From Lichenostomus cassidix (taxonomy: Eukaryota; Chordata; Aves; Passeriformes; Meliphagidae): DNA of 64,000 nucleotides. The position numbers were made by a program, and so were the translations under genes. This document shows, one piece after another, positions 36,113 to 46,948 of the stretch. How positions within the stretch are numbered: position 1 is the first letter of the stretch; every line of letters begins with the position of its first letter. Location: assembly GCA_008360975.2 (NCBI GenBank), contig CM039184.1, positions 46,943,797 through 47,007,796 of the forward strand, in the 5' to 3' direction. The notes below the pieces were generated by a model. The model saw only the letters and a program-made list of their open reading frames with translations. It was not told the DNA's origin and did no database searches.

Positions 36113-37694
36113 CTCTTTAACTGCACCTCATGTCTTTAGAGTATGACATTGGAGGAATTTCTCTCTGTTGCCTGGAGAGATAGGCAGCTTCCTGAATAGC
36201 CATGTGGCAATTTGGAATTCCACTTTAAGGGACAATGATCTGCAACAATACTCAGCCCTTCTGGTGGTAAGTCTGCACTTGGAGATCTCAAACACTGCTT
36301 CATCAAATGATTAGAAGTTACTCAATACAAATATTGAAAAGCATTTTCAAGCAAGCTAAACCTTGCAAATGTTTCTCTCATACATTGTATGAGAGGCCAT
36401 AGAAGCACTTCAAAGGCCATAGAAGCACTTGCAAAACCATTTTCCTATTAGCACCCTTCACTGGGAAGGAAGGAACATGTCTGACAGGTGTGTCTGCTCC
36501 CATATCATCCTGTAGGGCATAAAATATAATCTTTGGTTTAAGTCAGCTGCTGTTGCAGAGAAACCTTTCTTTTATTTTAAGGAAAGAAAAGCACTCTCCT
36601 CTCCACAATTAATGACAAGAGACTAAAAATATTAGTGTCATATATTCACTAGTAAATAATTCACTTCTTCAGGAGCATCAGTGATTGCCTGAGCAACCTT
36701 CAGTTTCGCTGGAACCTCAGAGAAAAAGGGTCAGCTTAGCTGGAATGAGTTTAGCAGGCAGCTGTCTCATATTGATCTCCATTGTCTCAATATCAAACTA
36801 AGCACCTCACAGTGCTATTTTTTATTCCTTGTACTTTGGAGCTATTGCAGTAAAACCACTGCTTAAACATAGAGACAAACATGCATTCAGATGGAAGACA
36901 GAAAAATAAAAGAGGTCAGTGGTCTTTCTGATAAGATGTATTTAGTAAATGGAAATGAGGTATCTAAAAATCATTTTCCTCTAACTGCATTAAATTTAGT
37001 CACAGGACAGCTAGGGTGATACAGGGGATAGGTCACCCACCAAAATAAGATCAGAATGGGATATACAGGACTTGAATATGTAGACACATGGCGAAATTAT
37101 AGACACGCACTGAAAAAAATGCCATGAGAGATAGGAAACTCTCAAAGCATGGGGATACCTCCACGACAGGTCTGCAGCCTAAATAAGATAGAAACTTTTT
37201 CCTGAAATAAAACTCCCTTTTTTCCTGCTTTCAAAATCCCCATATAAAATCTAGGTAGGCTGCATACAACTTTTGCTGTGGCTTTAAAAGAAGGTTTTGA
37301 AGTTTCTCCACTGTTTGTTAGCTCTCCCCGTAATGCTTGCTTAAACAGGAATGAGTAAAACAAAGCAGAAAATAACCATTTCATTTCAAAGGACATACAC
37401 TTTATCAGAATGTGATGTGACACAGTGCCGTGTTCCACTGGATGGACTGTCTGGAACATACTTTGCCTTGGGAGTTTCTAAAGTGAACAGAGAACACAGG
37501 TGTTTTCATCTGTAAAAAATTCATCCACGTGTGAAGTAATTCCTTCAGAAGAAAGGTTGACAGCTCTCCTGAGAGATAAGCATCTGGAGATGGGTGTCAG
37601 TCTCCATCCTATTTTGTTGGGGTATTTTTAAACTGGATAATATATACTTTATTCTTCAGTTTATTTAAATGGGAGTGTTAAGTTCCTGCAAAGG
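36113..37694. other. Unassigned sequence
   Basis: About 1.6 kb, mostly AT-rich. A 20-bp unit (GGCCATAGAAGCACTT core) is repeated in tandem at 36,393-36,434. The 105-codon minus-strand frame at 37,142-37,459 has no recognised motif. Confidence 0.4.
36393..36434. repeat. Short tandem duplication
   Basis: Two copies of a roughly 20-base unit sharing AGGCCATAGAAGCACTT. Confidence 0.8.
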
Positions 37695-37736
37695 TCCATG
37701 CAAGGACAGTCAATTAGCTATGTTAAACACAAATTA
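37695..37736 (+). repeat. 42-bp direct repeat, copy 1
   Basis: A 42-base segment starting TCCATGCAAGGACAGTCAAT and ending AAACACAAATTA. An exact copy lies at 38,344-38,385 in the same orientation. Confidence 0.97.
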
Positions 37737-38279
37737 TAGGTCTGATCTGTTTCCAAACCTTATTACTCTGGGACCACACTGCTGTCAGTTTTGGCCTGTA
37801 AATACATTCTCCCCTGCAACACACACAGCCTCTTTTCACAGCCCAATCCCATTCAGCTGGTTCTGTTCAGCTGGTACTGGTAATCTCAAACTGTTCTGAG
37901 AGTCTACCTTTCTGAGCACTTCATATTTATTTCTATAGCTTGGGGATGATGTGGCAGCAAACATAAGAAATGCACTACCTGCACAGAACATCCTGAAGGG
38001 AGAAGTGCACAAAATGTTGACTTGACATTCAAAACCAGAAGAAATTGGAAAGCTGCAGCAACAGAAGTTTGTATGTGGTTCTGTCATAGTCCCAAGTGCA
38101 TTGCTGGTGTTCTCTTGTGTTTCTTTGTCTCCTTGCAGTCAATATGGCTAAACAGTCAATACGGCTCACATCACAGAGCTATTTTCTTTAATAAGCAAGG
38201 ATTGTCACTTGCTCTCACTATTGTTCTTCCTCTAGATTTTTCATGTGTCAATAGGTAAGCAGGAGGCTGGACTAGAGAC
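37737..38279. other. Unassigned sequence between the 42-bp repeats
   Basis: Mostly unique sequence with short frames on both strands. No repeat or gene recognised. A duplicated phrase (CAATATGGCT / CAATACGGCT) occurs around 38,140-38,165. Confidence 0.4.
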
Positions 38280-38660
38280 CTAGACTTTCTGTTGACTGGG
38301 ACCCCCAGGACCTTTTCCACATCACTGCTTTCCAGCCTCTCATTCCATGCAAGGACAGTCAATTAGCTATGTTAAACACAAATTAAGAAGTTGTCATCCA
38401 GGATTTTTAGGAATCTTCTGGCCTGGTCTGTAGCAGCAGTGTGATGATCCCAGTTAATTCCTGGCAAGTGGAAGTCCCCCATAAGGACACAGGTAGTTGA
38501 CTTGGAAGCTTCCCTTAGTTCCTCGTTGGCATCATCGTCCTGGCTGGGAGGTTTATAAAGACTCCCACGATGACATCCACATTATTTGTCTGTCTCTTCA
38601 TTCTTACCCAGAGGCTCTCAACTGTGCCAGTGCCAACTCTGAGCTCCATACAATTTTTTC
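38280..38660 (-). mobile_element. Internally deleted CR1 LINE, endonuclease fragment
   Basis: On the minus strand the part from 38,660 to 38,386 reads like the CR1 ORF2 endonuclease region: an LWVR-like entry, the GVxYxPPSQDDDA-type stretch, and, at about 38,448-38,482, the words MGDFHLPGINWDH, where the D and N of GDF...NW are residues of the metal-binding/catalytic pocket in APE-type endonucleases. Stops and frameshifts break it. On the other side of a 42-bp filler, 38,343-38,290 (minus) reads ERLESSDVEKVLGVPV, which resembles the far C-terminal part of the same ORF2. The reverse transcriptase between is missing, so this is one CR1 with a large internal deletion, or two CR1 pieces joined. 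Confidence 0.75.
38344..38385 (+). repeat. 42-bp direct repeat, copy 2 (filler inside CR1)
   Basis: Identical at all 42 positions to 37,695-37,736 and located exactly between the two CR1-like parts. It interrupts the CR1 alignment and so is probably the inserted copy. Confidence 0.9.
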
Positions 38661-41600
38661 CTACTTTGACAACCCATCGTTTAAATCAACAAATGAAAAA
38701 TGTCACTGGCTGATATTTTGAAAGTAAAAAGAAAGAGACACATGCAAAATCAAAATAAAACCCATGTTGTCAAAGCCCTTCTGCTTCAATGTCTTGCCCA
38801 GCTCCAACTGACGTGCAGTCACCAGAGAGCAACAGCAGTGGTGACGGTTGTGGAAACATAAATAGCAGAATAAATAGCTAAATACACATATCTATATATA
38901 GATATATCAAAAATATAGAAGTAAAAGAAGATAGTAAAAATAAAAATAAATACTTTCCTTGAAAGAGATATGCCAAACTTAATCAATGAGGAAATTTACT
39001 TTATGGAAACATTCATTATTATATGGTTGCTTGTTGGCTTTTTGTTTTTTTTTGTTAAAGAATTATGCCCTAAAATCATAAAACTAAATTTATTTTCATC
39101 AATTCTGTGGATGTTAACAACTTGAAGGGAAATTTGCTTTTGCTCAATGAAGCAAATACATTGCAGATCAGTTGTATTGTAGAAACTGTTTTTCATTATC
39201 ATCAGGCCCACTGTATTAATAAAGTGAAAATTCTGTTATCATTTTCTCTTTGCCTTAGACTAAGATCAAGTTCCTGAAACATTTCCATACTGCTGTTTTA
39301 GACAGTGAAATCTATCATCTCTGCCCACCACAAACACAAGGCAGGACTGTTTATAAGCAGGTTATCTGTAATTTTTCCATAGATATACATGCTAATTATT
39401 CTTTGAGGCATATCATGTCTAGTGCATGCTTGGTTCACTTCAGCTCAATGTCCCTGTCCCTTTCCAAGAAGAAAAAAGTCTGCTTAAGTGACTTACCTAA
39501 AAACAAAGTAACATACATGTAAACCTGCTCACATCTCCCTATTTTCAATGTCCTATTTAAAGTTGTCCTATTTCAAGTTGTATTTATTCTCTTGAATGTT
39601 TAAAAAAAAATTAAATTCCCTTCTATTGGCACTTCAAGGAAAACATGTCTTCAAGGAGGGTATTGAATTTGTCCTGTTTTCCTACACAAATGTGGAAAAA
39701 TATTTTTAATTAAGCCATCTCTCAAAATGTTCATTTGTAGAGTTAGTTATTTTTTCTTTATTTTAAAGATTTGTGCTGATAATTCCGTGTTATATTTACC
39801 TATATAATGAACAAATAAGGCTCAGACTGTTGGTTCTGCTACTGCTGTGAGCTTGCTACTGTGACAAACAGTGAGACTGTCTTGCTGCCTTTTTAGCTTC
39901 GCAACCAAAGTTAGAGGAACATTCCTTGTGGCAAGAGTTAGAAGTGCTCTTTCAACTCAGTCCTGTATTCACTTGAGAGTTATCCTTTCCTGATTTTCCT
40001 TTAACTTTGAGTTTGGGTTGTTTGTGGTGCCCCCTTTCCCCTATCTTTTTTTTCCTCTTCCCCTTACAATTTTTTATGAAGTGCTGTTATGATACATCAA
40101 GAACTTGCATAGATTCCACTCTCTTCTCCCAAAATACAGTTCAACCTGTCGGTCATATAATCAGGTAAATCAGACAATTCCCTTTCCTCCTGATAACTCA
40201 TAAAGGCTGATGTTACTAATTACCCGTGCTGGAACATCCACCAGACTGAGATCAGCCAGAGAATTCAGTTCCTTCCTTTGCAGTTGATTCAGAACAGTTT
40301 CTGTTCAAAGCATGTTTTCTACCTAAACTTTAAATTTCTAGAAACTTCTGTTAATTTTCACTCCAGAATTATTTTCTGAAAGCTGAGTAACTGAGCTTTT
40401 TATTCTCTGTAGGTTCTGGAGCAATGTGCATTTTGGACACAGAGCTTTTTAGTCTGTGCAGATGGAACCATTGCTTCAGATGTTTGTGTTTATAAATAAA
40501 GCTGAACAAAGAAACAATAATACCCTTTTGGAACAGGGCTTATTAGCATTTTGATGGCTTCTTTATCCTGGGAATAGCCTTTTGCTTTTGGCTTCTTCCT
40601 TCTCTTCTCCATCCCGAATCTGTCATCTTTCTCCAATAATTAGAATTTATACTAAGCAATCAAGCTTAGGTTGTCAAGGCAAAAAAAAAAGAATAAAAAT
40701 TAATTATACCATGTTCTCCCTGTGGATAAGAATAGCATATATTTGCTTTATAAATCATGTTTTTAATATGTAAATTACCAGGAACATCAGATAGTGAAGA
40801 GTGCATTAAAAGCATTAAAATTTTGGCTTTTCTAAAGCCATTAGTAATTTTCTATAGGAATAACACCAATAGGGGGAGGGGGGCAAAATCCATTTGGCTA
40901 TGTGAAATAAAAACTAATAGCAATGTTTTATGATAGCAGTTAGATTTCAAATGAGTGAGGCAGCATTCACAAAGCCATAACCATGACAGGACTGCAACCA
41001 AGTAAATAATAAATACTCTCATATTCCTGATTCCAAGTATGGGATATAAGCAATAGTGAGTTGCTGGCATTAATGGATTTGATGCAATAATATTCTAATA
41101 ATATTTATGTTATTATATAAATTAATCACTATAATGTGAAGTTATTCACTGATTCAGTATCTGTGGGAGTAGAGGCCAATGGCAAGTATTTTTGCCCCTC
41201 ATTATTCTGTTTTATTCAGTATAGTAAAAAGTATTTTAAGGGATAACTTTAGACTTCCACGTGTTTCTTTAACAAAGGAAATATACATCTTTTAACCATT
41301 CAACATAGGTTAGCAGGTGTTAGAAGCAGAATAAGCAGGGCAAATTGATGTCTTTTCAAGCAAAAGTCAGGAATTCCAAAACCACCTCACATTTAATAAA
41401 GGCACAATCCTAGAAGGAACAATGACAAAACTCAAACTATTATTGATGCAGTTTTAAGGTTCCAAAGGCAGCTACTCTGACACAGCGGACGGAAAATCTC
41501 TGAGTTTTCCCTTGTAGTATACTCCGTATGATTTCAAGTAACAGATGGCTCTTTGCTGAAAATTGAAATAGCTAAAGCAGTGAAAAAGCAGCATAATTCA

Positions 41601-43271
41601 CACCACTTTGAAGCCCTACTCTCACACCTTGTTTCTAAATTTACTGGTTTCTCAGACCTTCAGGTCTGGTAAAGACTGTACAATACATTTCCACAAAATA
41701 CTGAGAAAAAAAGTAAATATATTCTAGAAACTGAAACTCTCATTTTCTAATCTCAGTGCTACTATCTATCTCTGCTACAACTCCAGGCATGCAGGTTTGT
41801 CTTGCAGAGCTTTGAGGAGCAGGGGAAGCCAAGGGAGATGGTAAAAGACTGATTTTTACTAGCTTACTTGTTCTTCCTAATGAAGTTATTGATTAACTTG
41901 GTCCAGTGCTTCAAAGCTGTGCTGTATCACACAGCATGTTTCTCTCTTAACAGAAGACAGTGGTTATGCTTAACCTTTTTCTTTTCTTTCTTCTGTTAAT
42001 TAACACAGCATTATTTTTGTTTTTCGCATCTATCATAGCCACTATCACTTTGCTAAGGCAAACACTTTGCTGAAACACTTTAGCAGTTGGGTCCCTAAGA
42101 TATACAAAAATATAATTGAAAAGAAGTGAAAATAGAATTTAATTAGTCATGGAGGGTTATCTAACATTTACAACCAATCTTGATGGTGTATTTGGTTACC
42201 TGATTTCAATATTTCCTTACCAAAAGTACTTGTTTTTAAAAAGTATATTATTTTATGCCACGATCTAAAAATATTTTTGTCTAGAAATTCTTATAACTTT
42301 AGGTACTTCTCAGCTGATCCTTTTGACTTGGAAAGTGTTCAAGGGGTCTGGACAGACACACATCATGTGGAACAACTATCTGTGTCTCTGTTTTCTGTCC
42401 AGTTCTTGGGCTCTCTGTCACTGTCTGCAGCAAGCAGCCTGACACAGACAACTTAGACAACTTTAAAGTGCAGTCAAACAGTGTAAGCAAAAGACACTAT
42501 GAAAAATGTATATGAACTATGGCAATTCATTAAAAATTTCCAAAAAACAACATTCAGTAAACAAGTTCCATGCATTGGAAAGGATGAGCAAAGACAGAAG
42601 ACAGGGAGCAGATGAAATGAGTGGAAGATGCTGGAAGAGTGGGGATGCTGGCAGTCGGCGTGGGAGCCCCAACAGGCAAGCAAAGAGCCAGAAGACACAA
42701 AAGCCCTGCCTTGCTATGCAGAATCACACTACTCTGCAGTGTTAGTTTTCAAACGAGTAGCTTGTGTTTGGGGAATGATGATATATGGCTATCATGGGAA
42801 TAATGCTGTGTGATTGGTGCAGCATGTAATATATGCAGTTACACAGAGATAAACCATGGGCTCTTGATCATGGGGTACAGTCCCAAGACAAACACAAATA
42901 TTTTACAAGGCACAAAACATCTGTAAGGATAAGTAAATCTGACATCTTGTACCTTGCCTAAATTATTTTTAATGGCAAAATGAAAAGCCAAAGAAGCAAC
43001 AGAAGCATTGGATATACTCTAAAAATTTAATTAGAGAATATAAAGAATAGATGCTAAGCCACCCAAGAAATTAATTCTTCTCCAGTTCCCATATTTTATT
43101 TTCAGTGAGCAAAAATCTTAAATGTTTAGACACATTCTCTGTTTGCTATTTAATTTCAGTACATGATTCAGTCTTGAGAGATATGCTCTTAACCAAGAAG
43201 TTTTGTGTGTACTGCAGTCTGACTACACACACAAAAAGGTTAGGATGCAAAATGAATTCTACCCGCTATCT
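38661..43271. other. AT-rich unassigned stretch
   Basis: About 4.6 kb. It contains an 18-bp perfect palindrome at 38,888-38,905, A-rich simple sequence around 38,930-38,955, a poly-A run at 40,680, and a GC-richer patch at 42,590-42,720 whose 79-codon frames I cannot assign. No repeat family recognised. Confidence 0.4.
38888..38905. repeat. 18-bp perfect AT palindrome
   Basis: ATATCTATATATAGATAT equals its own reverse complement. Probably simple-sequence in origin. Confidence 0.9.
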
Positions 43272-43285
43272 CTGCCATCTTGTGG
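43272..43285 (-). promoter_or_regulatory. CTCF-like motif
   Basis: Minus strand reads CCACAAGATGGCAG, one mismatch (A for Y at position 5) from the CTCF core CCASYAGRKGGCRS. It has the same orientation as the site at 31,792. Confidence 0.5.
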
Positions 43286-43818
43286 ACTGCATTTTATCCT
43301 TGTATATTCAGTATGCTAGCCAATAATTTGAGACATCCTGTCTGTGTGGGGTAGTTTGTGTTTGGGTTTTTTGGGGTTTTTTCCCAAAAGAGAAGCAGCA
43401 TTGCTCTGCATTTATTGCTGTTTTTAAAAGTGATAAATGGAATACTTTTATTTTTGCTTTTAAAAAATAGGATTGTGCAGCAACACTTGTGTATATGAAG
43501 GTTGAATTGCAGACCAGGTACAAGGGCTGCTGACTGCACAACAGTCCCCTGGGAAGTGCAGGAATGCCTTTGGGCAATTCAGCACAGAACTTATTCCTAT
43601 CCAGGCAGTTCACATTCAGGAACTGACATTCCAGCCATGTCCTCTGGAGACAAAGCATGAAAGTCCCATTGCCTCTGTCTCTAAGTTCTGATTTATTACT
43701 ACTGCTGGCGTTAGATCTTTTCTTCCACCCTTTGCCTGGTTCTGTGCTATTCTTTGATTCTAGGGACAGTCTCCTCCATCATTTTTTTACAGTTCAATAT
43801 TTTCTGAACTGCTAAAAG

Positions 43819-44124
43819 GGGTCATTGATGTCTTGTTCTGCCAAAAATCTTAATGGTGCTAAGAGATACAATTCACTTGCAAAATTATTTCCTAGTCAGC
43901 TGAGTCCAGCCAAACAGAAAACTAATGAGACAGATGCCCTGGTGGATCTCCTACACAAAGTTATCCCATTTTCACTGAAAGAAGAAAAAAAGCATGGAAA
44001 TACACCACTAAAATATCCATCACTAGTCATTGTCTGTGTCCACACGGCAGGACTTCGGAATGTAAATACTTTGCTGAATTTGGCACAGTTTTGGGCATCA
44101 GAACTCTCAAAAGAATGGCAGTAA
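43819..44124 (+). other. Coding-like frame, possible exon or pseudogene piece
   Basis: A plus-strand frame open from about 43,816 to a stop at 44,122. The ATG at 43,828 is not convincing as a real start; a usable splice acceptor (pyrimidine-rich, ending CTAAAAG) lies just before 43,819, in phase. The product is about 98 residues, hydrophilic N-terminal half then an aliphatic stretch (YPSLVIVCVHTAGLRNVN) that looks like a Rossmann-type strand-loop followed by a helix. Codon third positions do not look like plain AT-rich noise. No known family recognised. A GTAAAA donor candidate overlaps the stop at about 44,121. It may be an exon, a retrocopy fragment or chance. Confidence 0.3.
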
Positions 44125-46105
44125 AATTAGGGTTCATTATTTTCAAAACCAGGCACTCTGGCTTTGTCCAACATCACCTAAGAAAATCTGTGGAAAATTT
44201 ATTTTTTCTTTGGGCAGGATGTACAACTAAGTTTCACGTCCAAACAGAGCTGATTTAGGTGGTAAGTTGTGAAATTTGTCATCCTGTTTTCACAAAGAAC
44301 AATTTATGCATTTTCTACTTTTATCTCAGGGAATATCTCAGGCTCTTGAAAGAGCCATGGCTTTATTCACAGTCTTTTGAAGATGTAGGAAAGCTTAGTG
44401 TAGAAGTGTCTCAAAGGAATAGGTTTTAAGGTAGCAGGTGTTCTGAGTACTAAACTTATTATGTGATTTCTATTTGAATTACACTGCAACATGAAGTGCA
44501 GTGCTACAGGTGTTTCCTGTTAAATTGAAGTGTGCTGAGAAATTTAAGGAGTTGAGCTATGCTAAATTCAGACTGAAATCAGAATTAGACTGGATGTCTT
44601 TTTTATTTTTAAAGCTTTACTGTATGTTGGATGGTTACTTAATCAGATTTCCTTCTGCATTCTTCAATTGCATGAAGTTGGTACCAGACATTTGAAGATG
44701 TTACAGGTTATATTTCAGTAACTACTTACATTAGAATCTCCCCACACTGAGAAATGTGTTTCATATTTTCCTATTTGTTTCATCCCATCTCACAAAAGTT
44801 CTTTCTATTGTAACAAGATAAGAAGAAATAAGATTAGTGCACTCATCCAGAAACGACCAGTAGACAGTAATGGAAATTTTTTTCCAAGTACTGGGGAAGG
44901 CAAAAAGACATGTTGCTACTTAGCTTCTAAGCTGCTACGCTTGCTCCTTGTGAACTGATGATATAGACTATGGGGTAGTCACTGAACAACAAAAATTATG
45001 TTTCATGTAATTAATGCATTTTTGTGCCTATCAAATATTAAGCTTTGTGTTTTTTCAGTAAATAATTGGCTTTTACTGGCTCATTAGATCAGATTTTTAG
45101 AATATTTTAATGTGCAATTACAACTCAATGTGAAAAAAGAAAAAAAGCCAGATGATTAAATAGAACCAAGCTGTTACATTTGATGCTTAGGAAATTTAAG
45201 TATCATCTGTCACTGTATAAAAAAAATTGTTATAAAAAGATGTGCTCTCCTCAGTCTGTATGCTCTGAATAAATAGAAAGGATTTGAAGTTTAAGAAAAA
45301 ATATCTAGCGTGATTAAAAATTGTGTTTTATTGGTAGGGAGTCCATATTGAAGTAAAATAGGAACATGTCGAATAACCTCTACCACTGAAGACAAGCAGG
45401 ATTTGAATCTGTGATTTTCACTGAAGGACAGACTTTTTTCAATACAGGCAATGAAATCCCATAAATCTATTCCAGGAGATTACTACTGCTTGCAAACTCT
45501 GTTTACAAATGTACTTCATATTTTCTAAGCGTTTTGCAATTTTGTTTTACCAGGGATATGATTCTACAGTCTTTCTATGCATCAATTTCCTACTCCATAC
45601 AGAAAGGTTTTAAACTTAATGTCTTAAAGAATTGGACGTATTTTGTATATTGATAGAAACTGGTAAATAGTTTCCTATTAATTATGTGGTTTCTCTCATA
45701 AATGGCTACATGATGAAGGTAGCTATTTTGATTATATTTAAATTATATAATAATGGTTATATACATATTAGAACATGTATTGGTAATTGGCATATTATTT
45801 ATTTTGTTCAATTTTCTCAATGCTTTCTTTTTTTCCCCCTGTGTATTATTTTCAGAATACGTGAGTAAAAAACTCAAATGGATGCAAGAAGAAAAGACAT
45901 GATGCAAAAGATGCAGAAATGGAGAAACAATGAAAAGTGGGTGATGAAAGTGAGGGACTAAAGCTCAATTAAAATGTTTGTAAAGGAGGCAGGTGAGGCT
46001 GGCATTGATCCAAGTTATGGAAAAAATGAAAAAGGCAACAAAACTCTGGGATAATAATAAAATATTAAGCAGAACATAGTCCTTTTCATTAACTTACTGA
46101 CTTAG
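44125..46105. other. AT-rich unassigned stretch
   Basis: About 2 kb, very AT-rich. Contains a weak frame at 44,501-44,695 and, after a pyrimidine-rich acceptor (TATTATTTTCAG at about 45,855), a short lysine-rich frame of about 26 codons at 45,880-45,961 (words MMQKMQKWRNNEKW) that could belong with the coding-like pieces downstream. Confidence 0.35.
45880..45961 (+). other. Short basic coding-like segment
   Basis: From the ATG at 45,880 the frame runs 26 codons to a TAA at 45,959: basic, methionine- and lysine-rich, with MQKMQKWRNNEKW reading like a helical, coiled-coil-type segment. An AG splice acceptor (TATTTTCAG) sits about 25 bases upstream. Too short to call alone; kept because two further coding-like frames follow on the same strand within 1 kb. 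Confidence 0.2.
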
Positions 46106-46256
46106 GAGACAAATGTACACTGATCCCATGTTGGATTTGCTAGAAAAATACGATCTTAATTATAAAGAGATCCTGGCAAGCTTGGATGTAAAAGCTGAAA
46201 TGGATAAAGATCAACCTCTTCCTAAGGACTGCAGCATGCTGTCACCATGTCATTAG
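46106..46256 (+). other. Coding-like frame, possible exon or pseudogene piece
   Basis: After an acceptor-like TTACTGACTTAG at 46,105 the frame reads 49 codons to a TAG at 46,254-46,256. It includes DPMLDLLEKYDLNYKEILAS, an amphipathic, helical, evenly charged stretch, and codon use that looks coding. No family recognised. The frame ends in a stop, not a donor, so it is either a last exon or part of a broken gene. Another coding-like frame starts 340 bp further on, so a disrupted gene copy is an option. Confidence 0.35.
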
Positions 46257-46597
46257 CTGCATCCTTCTGGTTCTCTGAGGAGCCCGAAAGACAAATGCAG
46301 CTTTTTCACCTCTGAGTTTCATTGAGAAGTTGTCTTCTGCAGTTTCCATGGGACAATAGATCAGGGTTTTTGCTATGGCCTTTATTCTTGTAAAGACAAT
46401 TTATACTGATTTTGAGTAAGATTTGCCTTGAGTTAGTACAAAACCAAGCTTTTATTAATGTGTTTTGTTAATCAAATTTGACTGCAATCATTGTCATTTT
46501 AAGTAAATGTAGAGGTTTCACCAAAAATCATCATAAATGCAGGGTTCACCAGAACACTAACCTATGAATCCTTTGGCTAGGAATCTGTTCACAATAA

Positions 46598-46948
46598 AGG
46601 AAGCTCATGCCGAGATTTGTTCACTGCCTCAACTGGAGAGAACTGAGATGGAAGTGCTATGAATTCATTATAGCAAAGAATCAAAGGCAGGTGTTTCATG
46701 CCTTGGTCACCAGGCTAAAGCTGGAGCAAACACTTCTGGAAGTTGATTTGAGGCTCAGGACCCAAGAAGCTGCAGTTTTATTTCCAAAGGACAGATGTGT
46801 TGAGCTTAGTGACAGTTATTGTGAGCCTTCTAGTCTGTCACAAAAGAAGTCTGAAACTTCACAAAGTGGATCCAAACTGGAATTGCCATCATCTGGCAGC
46901 ATTTCTTCCCTGATGAGCAGAGATTCAGGATGGGAAGTTGAGTAGCAT
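46598..46948 (+). other. Coding-like frame, possible terminal exon or pseudogene piece
   Basis: The frame is open from 46,598 (upstream stop at 46,595) to a TAG at 46,946-46,948, about 116 codons, with an ATG at 46,607. Internal AG acceptor candidates at 46,672 (ATTATAG) and 46,691 (AAAGGCAG) would give an exon starting near KNQRQVFHALVTRLK. The first half is helical and charged (LKLEQTLLEVDLRLRTQEAA), the second half is serine-rich and disordered (SSLSQKKSETSQSGSK..., then SSGSISSLMSRDSGWEVE at the end), a common shape for a eukaryotic protein C-terminus. I cannot name the family. A gene tail, a retrocopy and chance are all possible; the composition makes chance the least attractive. Confidence 0.4.
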
